NCBI GenBank assembly: GCA_025331125.1
Contig: JAOALB010000189.1
Span: forward strand, 1-64,000
Origin: Mycogone perniciosa
Lineage: Eukaryota > Ascomycota > Sordariomycetes > Hypocreales > Hypocreaceae
Reading direction: 5' to 3'
DNA length: 64,000 nucleotides
Position 1 is the first letter of the stretch; every line of letters starts with the position of its first letter. Under the pieces are notes generated by a model that saw only the letters and a list, made by a program, of their open reading frames with translations, was not told the origin of the DNA and did not search any database. Positions 11,879 to 24,572 of the stretch are shown piece by piece. A program made the translations under genes and the position numbers.

Positions 11879-12205
11879 AATAGGGCGGGGGCTTGAGAGT
11901 AATTGCTATAATAGAATACTGCTACTTCGTACTTCGTACTGCAGTAATTAGTCCCCCAGCCCTATATAGACTTAGCGTTTATTAAACGTTTCCCCTATAC
12001 TCCAGATAGCGTAGGTCGCTTGCGGGCTACTATACTAACTATATAGAGCTAGATTTAATGGTGTTTCGATGCACCTACTTTGAACAGCACTGCGCTATAC
12101 AATAGACTATAGCTCTTTGAGGTTATATATTCTTCCATTAAAAGTCTGAGGGAGGCGATCCAAGGTTGTGTTGACTGGTTATGGTATTCCAACCCCCGCC
12201 CTATT
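11879..12205. mobile_element. Possible small transposon or MITE bounded by 13-bp inverted repeats
   Basis: AATAGGGCGGGGG (11879-11891) is matched in inverted orientation by CCCCCGCCCTATT (12193-12205). A third, imperfect inverted copy, CCCCCAGCCCTAT, lies at about 11953-11965 and forms an 86-bp foldback with the left one that includes TAATT in both arms. I find no target-site duplication around either pair, so the limits are uncertain, and it could be a tandem of related foldbacks. Confidence 0.35.
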
Positions 12206-12638
12206 TTGCGCGTCAATAACCAGCCTTATCAGCCTCATTCCAACATAGAGCCGACAGCCTCCAAGCTTATATGAATACACTTTGGCGCTAGCGGCACTTT
12301 CCCGGCTCTAGTAAACGATCGTCCTAGAATACGAGGCTTGGCGTCGCCAGGCCTTCCCATTCGCACGAGAAGCCTACAAAATAATATACTAGAGGCATAA
12401 GTGAGTGGATATTGACTGCATTGATACCACTTCTACCCCTCGATTCACCAATTTAATGACCGGAAGGACGCCCTGGTGTCCCTTAAACGCCTCTAGTCCA
12501 GAGCAGGCTGGCGATCATTCTACGTCCACCGTCCACGGCATCCACGTGTGGAAATGGATAGCCCATGCATCCATTTCCATTGCATCACGTCTAGCATTAC
12601 ATAATTCATCTATCCAACATAAGTAGGATAGATATATC

Positions 12639-12654
12639 TACTCCGTACGGAGTA
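12639..12654. repeat. 16-bp perfect palindrome TACTCCGT/ACGGAGTA
   Basis: The sequence is read directly and is its own reverse complement. Motifs of this kind are frequent between genes in Aspergillus and Penicillium genomes (general knowledge, not checked here). No function is inferred. Confidence 0.8.
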
Positions 12655-12847
12655 TGGAAATTGAAGCAGGGGGGATTGCTTAATCATCAGCCAAGATGCG
12701 CCGACCTCGCTCCCAATTTGGTAATACCATATATGCAGACGAAGTAGTAATGACAGTTATATATCTTTGCATTAATAAGAATGGCAAACAAGGCAAGATG
12801 CAGCAACATAGCAACATATCTATTAACCATACTTCGTAAATACTGAT

Positions 12848-13331
12848 TCATAGGCCTCTTCGCTTTTCTATGAAAGCCGTCATGATCAACAGAAGGAGGG
12901 CTTTGTACGACATAAATCCCTGCATACTTCCTGGCTCGTTCCGCTCTCCATAGTCAGGCATGCTGAAGCTACGTATATAAGCAATTCCAACATCGGCATC
13001 CTGTGGAGACGAGGCATCCGACCTATCTGTCTGCGAAGAGGTCGGCGGAGAGCTAAGGGGCGAGCTACTTTTGTTTGAGGAGAGCCCAGGTTGAACACGG
13101 TGCGAGGGGGAATGTCGGTAAGCCAACGGAAACTCGGGGCTCGCTGATGGGGGTGGCCTGTTCCTCTGTGGCGGCGGCGGCGTATGCATCGAGTCGTCTC
13201 TTTCGTCACCTTGTTCAGATTCGTTTACCAGGGGGTCCGAGATGTTGAAGTCGGATGACAATCCCGAATGAAGCCGTATTCGAGAGGTTGCTGAGCGCAC
13301 CCCTCGCTGGGCCAGCAACCGAGAGGGTGCG
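12848..13331 (-). pseudogene. 3' part of an unidentified gene, cut by an LTR retrotransposon
   Basis: An open frame runs on the minus strand from the junction at 13331 to a stop at 12848 (about 160 codons). Its sequence is Ser/Pro/Asp-rich and disordered-looking, with a HTPPPPQRNRPPPS-type proline run near the middle and a short hydrophobic stretch (KALLLLIMTAF) just before the C-terminus. I do not recognise it. Read upstream, the frame meets a TGA made from the first bases of the LTR that begins at 13332. No initiating ATG is seen before that point. The simplest view is that a Gypsy element landed inside a gene and removed its 5' part from this locus. The 5' part is not found elsewhere in the window. 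It could instead be a chance open frame in GC-rich DNA. Confidence 0.5.
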
Positions 13332-13727
13332 TGTCACGACCTGACCCTCTTATGGCCGCATAAAGGGTCCAGCGCGGTACGTGCCCCGGAAGAACGACGG
13401 AACGACCTACCAATCAGGAAGGATTACTTGGATCACTATTAACTACAGATCACTTGGATCACGGAACGTAAGTTAAGGTAATCCAATATAACCGTTATCT
13501 ATACATAATCTAAGTACATTCATTATATATTTCCTTTATATATAAAACTAGATAAGTTACGTTTATTAATGTAGTTATTTAAACAGTCGTTAATATATAA
13601 TTATTTGCCTAAACTATTGATTCTATAGAATAATAACTATCCTGCTTAGTATTTATCTTTAACCTTTCTGTTAATATAAAGCTATAAAGCTCGGTTTAAC
13701 TATTAAAAATTAAGCTGAATCGTTATA
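13332..13727 (+). repeat. 5' LTR of Gypsy copy 1
   Basis: It begins TGTCACGACC at the junction with the broken gene and ends at GAATCGTTATA, aligned with the LTR end of copy 2 (GCAGATTATTATA). The first 140 bases or so (13332-13475) are nearly unmutated and GC-normal; the remaining two thirds are AT-rich. Its last 100 bases resemble the R-U5 part of the copy 2 LTR while the first part differs, so the two elements are related but distinct subfamilies. Confidence 0.8.
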
Positions 13728-16700
13728 TATTAATAACTCTTATTTAAAAGGCTGCTAAAAATCTTAAGCAATGCTATAAATATATCCGCTATAGTATCCT
13801 CTTTTAATACTTTACCATTTATTCTGCCTGTTTATTTAATATAAAATAATAATAAAGATAATTATATAAATAAAAGCGAAAATAAATATAATGTTAATAA
13901 AATAAAATAACTATATATTTATATAAAGGAAGCCTTTTAATATATAAAAGTTAACTATATAAAATAAAAGTAATGCTATTAATATTTAATTACTAAAGAT
14001 GCTAAGCTTAATTAAATAATTCACTAATAATAAATAACTATTATAAATTTATGAAATTAAATACTTCCTATACCTGCTTTAAACTTTATATTAAACTATA
14101 AAGGGAATTAACCTTTTAGCGATTTAAAGGAATTACTTAAAATACAGGCCTTTAAACCCTTTACTAAAAGTATTATAATACTTTAATTATTTTTTATTTA
14201 ATTATATAATTCTTTTACCTACTTTTTAACTAGCTTTAATATAAAGATGAAGAAAGTCCTTTTAGCTATTAAATAAATTAAAGGAAATAGTTTAAAGTAG
14301 TTTAAATTTATATAAAGGGATTTTTTTAATAATAAAGGTAAAGTTAATAAATAAATATAGCTTATATTCACTAGCTATAATAAATTTAAAAAGAAATTAA
14401 AAGATATTTTTAATAATATTAATAAAGAATATATTGTAGAAAATAAATTTATAAACTAAATTTAAAAAGGAAAATACTGTAATTATATTATATACTTGAA
14501 AGATTATACTTTTAAACTTAAATAAAAAAACTTTGCTTTTATTAAATACTTTTATAATAAATTTAAACTAAGAATTAAAAAGTAAGTTTATAAATTCTTT
14601 TATAATAAAGGCATTATTAAATTTATTAAATAATATATAAAGATAAATAATTTACTTTATAAAGTTTATTTAAATATAAAAGAAAATAATAGAAATTTAA
14701 ATAAATTTATAAATATTAAAGATATATAAATTAAAGTAAAAACTAATAAAAATATCTTATTAACTTTAATAATAAAAGATTTAATTAAATAAATTCGAAT
14801 ACTATTTAAAAAGGAAAAGTAAAGGTTATTTATTATAATTATAATGAGGTAAAATATATTTTAAAAGACTTTAAAGCTTTATAAAAGCCAAAAGTTAATA
14901 AACTTTAAAAGCTTATATTTAAAGTTAAATAAAAAGGTTAATATAATTTTAAAAGCTATGAATTATATATTATTTAATTAGATTATATATTATAATAATA
15001 GCTAATTTATTTATAAATTTAATAAAGATAAAAGTAAATAATACTTAAAATAATTTAAAAGGATATTTATAATAAACTAAAAGGATATTAATTAAAATTT
15101 AAATCTTTCATTTTTAAAGATATATTTAAAAATAGTAATATAAATAAATATTTATTAAATTTGAATAATTTAATAAAAGAACAATTAAACTTTAATTATA
15201 TAAATTTAAACAAAAATGATAGTATTTTAAATAAATAAAGAGTTACTATAATTAACTATTAATATTTTAATTAAGTTATTATAGGCAATAAAAGATAAAC
15301 GAATAGCAGTAACTTTAATAATATAAATAAAAATAATCTTTTATAATATAAAACATTATTATATAATAGTATACTTTTAAAATTAAAAAATCTATTATTA
15401 ATATATAATAACTTTAAAAATAACTTAAATAAATATTATATTTATTTAATGAAAAGAATAACTATAAATATATAATTAAATAAAATATACTTATATTTAT
15501 ATAGATAGCTTTATATATAAAATAAAGTTAATAATAAAATAGCTATTAAAGTAATTTTAACTGCTTTAACTATATAAACAAAACCTATATATATTTATAA
15601 ATTAAAAGATTATACTATAAGTAACTTTATTTATAAAGAGTATTATATTAAATATTAAGTGACTTATGTTATATATAGCTATATAATATACTTTTATAAA
15701 AAGGTGAAGTATAATATAATATCAATTATAATCTTATTTTACTTTATAAAATAAATCCAAAATTATAATGGTTTTAAAGAATAGATTATAATTATATAGT
15801 ATTAAAGGTTTACAGTTATTACTATTAAATTAAATACTTAAACTTTAAAGCAATATTATTAGCTATAAAGATTTAAAAAAAGAAATTTAAGAGATATTAT
15901 ATTTAATATTAAAAGAAATTGATAAAGTAATACTTTTATTATAATAAAAGGTTTAAATGCAATTAATAATATTATTGAAAGTATAATGGCTTAAAATATA
16001 ATATATATAAGCAAAATAAATTAAAAGATTAATATATATAATAAGCTAATAATACTTTATATTTATTATTAAATTATATATATTACTAGAAAAATAACTA
16101 TATTATTTATTAATAAAAGGAACTTTAAAAGTAATAAATAGAAAGATATATAGGGTATAAACTTACTTTAAAAGATAAAGAGATTAATCAAATTATTAAA
16201 GAGCTATATTAAAACTAGTTTTACTTTATCACTTATAAAAGAACTGCTTATAATAAAAAAAGTAATATTTGGTTTAAAAAACTTTAATTAACTGCAAGAT
16301 TTATATAAAATAGAAAAGATTTAAAAGTAATTAATATTATATATAAAAAGGCTATAAAATAATAACTAATAAATTATATGTTTTAAATATTAAATAATAA
16401 AAATAATAATAAGGGCTTATTATATTTTAAATTAAAGATAATAGTTAAAGGATATTAGTTATATATATTAATAAATAGTAAAGTAAGAGGCAACGTTATT
16501 GCATTTATAACTATAAATTATTTATAGTTACTTTAAGAAATAAATTAAATTATATTAACTTTATTTAATATAAAGAAAGGCTTTATATATAATAATAAAT
16601 AAGTTAAATAAAAGGTTGATTACATTAAATTTAAAATTGCTAAATATAAAGAAGTAGTTCTTTATAACATAAAAAATATTAATAAATATAATATTATTTT

Positions 16701-19700
16701 TAGTTATTTTTAGTTAGAATATAATAACTTTAATATTAATTAAAGAAATAGCTAGCTTTATTAGTATAATAATAAAGCTTTTCTAATAATTAAAGCTATT
16801 AAAAAGGATTTAATTATAAAGAAGAAATTTTAAAATATAAAACCTTTAAGTAAATTAATCAAAGGAATTAAAGAAGTTACTTTTAATTTAATTATAAAAA
16901 TAGTTTACTTAAAAATAAGGTTTAAATAAAGTAATAAGAAAAATAAATAAATTTAAAGAATAATTGCCTTTTATAAGAAGTATTTTAATAATATTGATAA
17001 AATATTTAAAATAAAAAGCTTTACAATAATAGCGTTATTAAAGAAATTATAGAGTATCTTTAAAGAATATTAAAAGTATAATGAGCTATTTAAAGAATAT
17101 TGAAATATTTATATAGTTATTTATTTAGAAACGTTTTTAATCTTTTTTAAATACATTTAAAAATATAAAGAATCTATTTATAAGAGATTATAAATACTAT
17201 AGAATATTTAATTATTTATAAAACTAGAGAAATATAAATTTTATATATTATAGGTCACTTTTTTAAAGTATATTATTACCTTTGAAGAAATTTATATAAA
17301 TCTATTTAAAGTATAAGCAGAAAAGACTAGCCTATATTTATAATAGTTAAAGGAATTTAAAGTTTTTTTAAAATTTACTAGTTATTATTAATAATTTATT
17401 AAAAACTATAAAAGTATTATATAAACCCTTTATAAATTTCTTAAATAAAATTAAAAGCTTTTATAAGTATTTAATATATAAAAGGCTGTTAATAGGTTTA
17501 AGCAGTTTATTTTAAAAGAATTTATATTTAGTATATTTAATTTATTTAAAATAATAGAAATTAAAATAAATACCTTAAACTTCACTGTAAAAGCTTAATG
17601 TAGCTAAAAGGATAAAAACAGTAAACTATATTTTATTACCTTTTACTTTAAAGTACTATATAATATAAAACTAAATCATTTAATATATAATAAAAGATTC
17701 TTTACTATTATGTTTATGCTTAAAGAATAATAATATTACCTATTAACAGGAATATATAAAGTTAAAGTATATATTAACTATAAAAGTATTCTATATTTTA
17801 CAATAGTTTAATAACTTTTTACAAGGCAAATCTACTATATAAAATACTTTTTAAATTTAAATTATATTTCAATTTACTAAAAGACATTTAAAAATAAATA
17901 AATAAATATATTTAATAAATATATTAACAATAATTAACGAAAGATTAAATATATTAAGCAGATTTGAAAATAAACCTTTAAAGGATATTATTAATAAATA
18001 GCGCTTTAAGCTATATATAAACTATTTAATAATGACATTATACTTTAATGTATGAAAAGGTATTATATTACCTAAAATAATAATAGATCATTAAAGAATA
18101 TAAGGTTTAATAATAAAAGAATTTAATAATAAAATAAAAAGATTTAAATTTTAAATAAGCTTTAGAAAAGTATACTTATAAAAGTTTATTAATATTTTAT
18201 ATATAAATATAAACGTCTTCATAAAATATATAAATAAATTTAAAGGTACTTTAAGCTTCAAAGGCTTAAAAAAGTTATATAAAATATTAGTTTTTACTAT
18301 ATAATTTATAAAATAGTAAAACCTTTAAAATATAAACTATATAGTAAACTATAACCTTTACTAGTATTAAAATAATTATAAAAGTTAATTTTATAAGATT
18401 TTATTATTAAACTATTACAATTTATTAAAATAAAATTAAAGGTTAAATACTTTTACTTCTTTTTATATAAAAAAGTAATAAATATAGAAATACTAATTTA
18501 TATATTCCTATAATTTATTATTGTTAATTATATAATTTTAGCTAAAATTATTTTTAATTAAAGGTTAGCTTTAATATTTAAATTCTACTAAATATTTATA
18601 AATTAGTTAAATATAAATTATAAGCTTAATACTGCCTATTACTTATAAATTAATAGTTAAATAAAATATTTTAATTAAATTATTAAAGTGTATTTAAAAG
18701 GTTATATTAACTTTAATTAAAATAATCAAATAAAAAAGCTATGAATTATATATATATCCTATAATAGCAATATTTTACAATTAACTAGACTTAGCTGTAT
18801 ATATATTAACTATAGTTTTATATTAAATATATATAAAGCATTAAAAAAAGCCTGTATATTAATAAAGTATAAATTAATATTAAAGATATAAAGCAGTTAT
18901 ACAAAGAGATATAAGTATACCTTTACTTTATATAAAAAAGAATCAAAAGTTTTTCCTAATAAATATAAATTAAAGGGATTAATCTTTAAACAGGAGATAT
19001 AGTTTACTTATATTATGATTCATAAAAGAAAAAAACTGTAAATATTAAAATAATATAATTAAATAATAAATTAAAATTTAAAAAACTTAAACGTTACGCA
19101 GTTAAATAAGTTATTTTAAAAGCCATTTATAAACTTATATTATTAAATAATATTTAAATTTACTTAATATTTCATATTTTATTATTTAAAGGGATATTAT
19201 AAAATAAGTTAAAAAATAAATTAATTATAGAGTTAATAAAAGTCCTATTAGTTAAAGAAAAATATAAAGTTAAAGAAATTAAAGCTATAAAAAAAAAAAA
19301 AAAAGCTAGTATTTAATAAAGTAGAAAAACTATAAAGAAAAATATAACCTTCAGGGATTTAATAACTACTTTAAATACTCTTAAATAACCTTCTAATAAT
19401 TCTATTAAAGTTTTAGCTTACTAATAATAAGTTAAGCAGCCTAAAAGCAGTCTAATTAATTATATTAACAGCCTTAAAAATATATATATTAATAGCAGCT
19501 TTTACTTTATAATATTTAGCCTTATCCAGCTTATCTATACTTTTTAACCTAAGATTTACTATCTTTACCCCTTTTATCATTAATGCCTTGCATTAAGTAT
19601 AAAGGCGAGTGAATTGCGCTAAAGCTTTAAACGATTTATAATATAATTCTCTTAATTTAAGCTCTGCCTTTTATTTTTATACCTTTTATCGTTTATGCTT

Positions 19701-20088
19701 TAAAATAATCTAAGATATTAAAAGCATTAAAAAAGAAAGGAAAAAGTATAAAAGAAAATGAAAGATACTTATAAATATTTACTGGCACTTTAAAATTATT
19801 ATAAAAGCGCCTTTATTAAATAAACTCCTAGTATTAAAATACCCTGTTTATTATTTTATAAATATAGCTATAAAAATAAAAAGATAAATAAAGTATAATT
19901 TCGAAACGTAGTTTTTTAATAAAAGACGTAAAGGCTAAATGCTAAAAGGACTTTAAAGAATAACCATTTGTAATACAATTTATATTATTAGTACTGTATA
20001 TATAAAAGAAAAGAGAAAGAATATTATATTTATAAAGGGAGATAAAGTATTTATATAAAACAGGTAGGGTTTAAAGGATAGAACTACT

Positions 20089-20100
20089 AGGAGGGGGATA
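20089..20100 (+). promoter_or_regulatory. Polypurine tract before 3' LTR of Gypsy copy 1
   Basis: AGGAGGGGGATA lies immediately upstream of the LTR start at 20102. This is the position and composition of the plus-strand primer used in reverse transcription of LTR elements, and it fixes the element's orientation as plus. Confidence 0.75.
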
Positions 20101-20101
20101 T

Positions 20102-20250
20102 TGTATTATAAGCTAAGCTTTTTATAACTATATAAAGGGTCTAGGGCAGTATATACCTTTAAAGAATAATTGAATAACCTATTAATTAGGAAGGATTACT
20201 TAGATTACTGTTAACTATAAATAACTTGGATTACGGAATATAAGTTAAAC
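20102..20250 (+). repeat. 3' LTR of Gypsy copy 1, first about 150 bp
   Basis: It aligns base for base with 13332 onward: TGTATTATAAG against TGTCACGACCTG, and the unchanged block AGGAAGGATTACTT in both. Differences are overwhelmingly C-to-T or G-to-A, the RIP pattern. Alignment fades after TAAGTTAA at about 20247, so the rest is either deleted or replaced. Confidence 0.8.
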
Positions 20251-21953
20251 TAAGTTAAGATAACTATAAGTTATAAATTATAGTAAAAAAGGTAAAAGCT
20301 ATTAATTAATTATATTATTAATATAACCCTTTTTAATATAGTTAAAAAGTAAGTTTTATAAACTCTATTATATAAATATAATTTTAGACTTTTATAAAAG
20401 GTATAATGTAATTAAATATACTAATAGTAGTAATATTAAGTTATTTTTAATTTCTAAAAGTAAATATTTAATATTAAGGTTATTTAAGTTTTTTAAAGAT
20501 TTACTTTAAGTGTAATATATAAGCTTTTATTACTAAAAGGCAAAAGTAATTATTATAAGTTATTTTATTATTTAAATTTCAAAGTATAAGTAAATTATAT
20601 TTATATAATAACTATAATTTAATATTAAATAAAAGAAAGCCTTTTATTTATATTGAATAATATTATTATAAAATAGAACCTTAATTATTTAGTAAATATA
20701 AGGATATTTAATCATATCCTATTTAATAAAAGTAATTAATAATATTTATTTCTATAATTAATTTCTTAATTGCGTTTTGAAAGGTAATATAAAAGTAAAT
20801 ATATTATTATACCTATATCTTTAACTTAATTAATTATATTGTTTTACTTAAAAGTAATAATAATACTTTAAAGTAAAAGCTTTATTAAAAAGCTTTATAA
20901 TATTATTAAATTAATTGGAAGTTTACCTTTATAAAATAAATAGTTTTAATAAATAATCAATAAAAATATAAAAAGTAGTAATTATGTATTTATTATTTTT
21001 AAATATAAATTATTAAAGCTTACTATTTAATTAAATTAATAGTTTAAAATAAAGCTTAATATAGTTAAAGGTTAATTAAACTTAATTTATATAATAGTAA
21101 ATTAAAATAGTTTTATTTAAACTTAACATAAAGAAAACTAAGTTATTATTTAATTAAAGATTTGTTTTTATTATATTATTAATATATTTTTATTAAAATA
21201 AAAGAAATTCTTTAACTGTATTATTTATAAATTATATAATAGTAAAGTTAAGTTAAAATTAAACCTATAAGTAATATTAAAAGATTATAATAAATAGTAA
21301 ATACCTTTTTAATAGACTTAAAAGTCTGTTTTTAAATACATATAACAAATATATAGTAAAGGTTTATTAAATATTATATTTAATTTAAAGATTTACTTCC
21401 TTTATTTTTATAATTATTTAATATTAATAGTTAAAGATTTAGAAATTAAAGAATTATTTAAATAAGTAAATATAGTTTTATTTACTTTATAATATTAAAA
21501 AGGTGTTATTAATTATAATAAATATTAGGGATAATTTTAGATAAAGCTTTAAGATTTATTAATAATAACTTTAAACTTAATATACATTTTTAATTTAATG
21601 TTTGTAATTAAATATTTTTAATTTAATTTAAAAGTAAATATTTTAACAATAAATAATATTTATTAAAAATAAAATCTTAATATTCTTTATATTTAATAGT
21701 TATTATATTCTATCCTTTTAAAGGTTTAAATTAAAACCTTTTAAGTATTTCAGTTTTATTTACCTTAACTTTAAACTACTTTCTTTTGATAAAATCAATA
21801 TCTTAAACTTTATAACAAATATATTTTCTCTATAATATAAAAAGTATTCAATATTAAATTATACATTTATACAAAAATATTCATTTTAAATTATATTATT
21901 AAATATTATATATATAAATATAAGTAGCTTTAAATATACTTTATATTTACTAA
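20251..21953. other. AT-rich, RIP-degraded DNA, nothing identified
   Basis: It has no open frame, no GC-normal island and no LTR that I could match. It lies between Gypsy copy 1 and the Copia element and is presumably another decayed repeat or the damaged end of copy 1. Confidence 0.5.
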
Positions 21954-21958
21954 CAGTA

Positions 21959-22231
21959 TATTAGGTTAGGTAGGCTAGGGACCTACTGTTTATTAGCGCT
22001 TACTAAGCGCTAGGGAGCTTTTATCTGCTTACATAGTAAATATAAGGTAATATATATATTGTATAAGCGATATATTAAACTATATAGACGCTTATAACGC
22101 ATATATTCTACTTTTTCCTTTATATTAGCTATATATATATATAGTAAGCCTATTATAGTATATTCTTTATAGAATTAACCTTTATTCCTATTCTCTTTAT
22201 ACTTTATATAGCTATACTGCACTTTATTATA
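21959..22231 (+). repeat. Left LTR of the Copia element
   Basis: It starts TATTAGGTTAGGTAGG, from TGTTGGGTTAGGTAGG in the fresh copy at 24299, and ends CTTTATTATA where the fresh copy has CTCCGCGACA. The 273-bp length agrees with the 274-bp solo LTR. Heavily C-to-T and G-to-A mutated. Confidence 0.8.
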
Positions 22232-24298
22232 GTTATAAGTTTAGGTAGTAACTTTAATGAAATTATTAAAAACCTTTACTTAATATTATCTTTTCTTTTA
22301 TACTTTTTTTATTTTCGCCTTTATATTATAAAACCTATTTTATATAATAAATGATATAAAAGATATACTTTTTATAAAGCTCAAATTATTAAAATAATAA
22401 ATTAAGTAAATAATTATTTTTATAAACTATATAATTATTATTAAAGTATAGAAAAGGATTAATTTAAATGTCTTTAAAAAGCTAAGTAACTATTTCCCTG
22501 CTTCTTTAATGCTTACCTTTATATAGATAAAGGAAAAGGCAATAGCTGAATTTAAGGATAAAGCCGCTATTAATAAAATTATAGCCTATTATAATAGTCT
22601 ACTTTAAAAGTATTAAAATATTATAAATGCAAATATAAAGAAAAGGAAGATTAAAACTGTAATATATAAATGGATTTAAAAGACTATTAACTATAACCTT
22701 TATAGTTTAGCTTTAACTGACTTAAAAGTAAAGCATTTACAGTTAACTGTTATAAAAGTAAATAACGATAATAATAATAATAAGGATAATATATAGATTT
22801 AGTTTTTTATTTACTAGATTGTTAAGAAGTTTAGATTATACCTTGTTTTATATAAGGAAATAATTAAAAAGAAGTGTATATATTTTATTAATAAATTCTA
22901 TACAAAGTAGTATATAGAAGCGTAAAGCTAAAGGTATAGTATATAAGTTAATTATATGCCTATATATATACTATTTAATATAAGCTTTTTGAAATTATAA
23001 AAATATCTTTTAAAATAGTATTTTTAAAAGCTATTAATATTTACTATACTTTAAGCTTTACTATATACTATTTATATTATATAAATATATTAATTAAAAG
23101 CAGTAAATTAAAAGAGACTTTTGCGTTTAATTAATTAAGCTGTCTTCTTTTAAATACTATAAAGAATATAGTATTTAATGCTTAAAGATTATATATAATA
23201 ATTAATAACTGCTTAAATAGTGTAACGCTAAACTATAACTTATACTTTAATATACCTGCTAGTAAAGACTATTTATATAATTTTAAAAAGTATATTTAAA
23301 GGGCATTAAAATATAGTAAGGTTTAAGCTATATTTGCTAGAAAGTTAAATCGGCTAATAAAGTATAAACTCTCTTTTAAGTAAATAAATGCAATTTATAT
23401 ATCCTTTAAAAAAAGAAGCTATTTTATATAAAAAGCTTTTATAAAAGGGTATAGATTTATCTTCATTAATTAAAAGAGGAAAAGGCCTATACCTTTAAGC
23501 AGCTTTTATTTCTTTAAATTTACTTTATAAAAGGGAAAAGAATCCTGCTATATATTTAATAAGTGTTTTAATATATATAAAAGCAGGGGATATACTTTAT
23601 AGACTTCTATAAAGTATACTCTTTAATACTTATAGTGCTATTTACCTAGTAAATAGTAGGAATCTCTTTATTTTTAGCTTTTTTATTTTAAGTATAAAAG
23701 ATAATTATATTAAAGCAGGTATAATTAAGTATTGAGGTTTTAAGAAAGGATATTACTTAATTAAAATACTTTTTATAAGTTATTAAAAAAGATTAAATAC
23801 TTTATTAAACTTATAAATATTATTAAAGTAAAAAGATTTTATATTAATATTATATTAACTTTAAAGCTTTATAAAGTAAAGGTTTATCTTATAAAATATA
23901 ATAATATACCTTATATTAATATAATTAATTTAAATACTGTTATAGCTATAATAGAGTATAGGTTTAACCTTTTATTTTTTTAATATAAAGCATTATCTTT
24001 TTATACAGCTTTTATATTTAAATGTTACAATATAAATAGCCTAATAACTCTTTTCCTACTTTTAAATGTATATAATAAAGTATATACAGTAATAAAGAGA
24101 AAAAGATTAATATATAACCATTTATTAATATACTTTAACTTAAAATACTTTTAATACCTGCGCTTTAAGTATTTTAGCTTTAAAGCGCTAAAGGCGCTAA
24201 TAAAAAATATTAAAAATATAAGGATAAAAAGAATTAAGTATATGGACTATAAATATTGCGCTTTAATATATATATTATAGCTTATTTTATATAGATTA

Positions 24299-24572
24299 TG
24301 TTGGGTTAGGTAGGCTAAGGACCTACCACTTATTAGCGCTTATCAGCGCTAGGGAGCTCTTATCTGCTTATATAGCAGATACCAGCTAACATACACATCG
24401 CGTAAGTGATGTGTCAGACTGTATAGGCGCTTACAACGCATACATTCTACGTTTTCCTTTGTATTAGCTATGTGTATATATAGCGAGGCCATTACGGTAT
24501 ATTCATTACTAGAATCAAGCTCTATTCCCATTTCTCTCTATACTCCATATAGCTGTACCGCGCTCCGCGACA
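24299..24572 (+). repeat. Solo LTR of the Copia family with perfect target duplication
   Basis: It is 274 bp, TGTTGGGTTAGG...CTCCGCGACA, flanked on both sides by GATTA (24294-24298 and 24573-24577). It is far less AT-mutated than the Copia element it sits in and keeps GC-rich words such as GTACCGCGCTCCGCGA. It is the best available reference for the LTR family and lets the decayed copies be recognised. The short minus-strand open frame inside it (24349-24531) is not a gene. Confidence 0.93.

Larger units (their letters stand above)
11560..12847. other. Intergenic region, partly AT-mutated, with inverted repeats and no gene
   Basis: From 11560 to about 11880 the DNA is AT-rich and looks like decayed repeat. 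From there to 12847 it is mixed, with GC-normal patches around 12160-12380 and 12450-12600. It contains scattered TACGAAGTA/ACTTCGTA motifs (11632, 11924-11940, 12737, 12830), a perfect palindrome at 12639-12654 and the inverted repeats described separately. The short open frame 12405-12626 has no support. Confidence 0.45.
13332..20250 (+). mobile_element. Ty3/Gypsy chromovirus copy 1, RIP-inactivated, 3' LTR incomplete
   Basis: The 5' LTR (13332-13727) and partial 3' LTR (20102-about 20250) start with homologous sequence. A polypurine tract AGGAGGGGGATA (20089-20100) sits just before the 3' LTR. Internal DNA aligns along its length with copy 2 (30262-37919). Destroyed reverse transcriptase codons can be read around 17122-17205: a YLETFLIF-like box (from Y-L-D-D) followed by KYKES..KRL, as in Gypsy enzymes. 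Destroyed chromodomain codons lie at about 19255-19370 (KVKEIKAI, then YLIK.KNYKEKYN). Stop codons TAA/TAG occur throughout, mostly where CAA/CAG/TGG are expected. The element inserted into the gene ending at 12848. The right end of its 3' LTR is lost or disrupted after about 20250. Confidence 0.85.

Noticed and set aside
24349..24531. 60-codon minus-strand frame
   Set aside because: It lies entirely within the solo Copia LTR.
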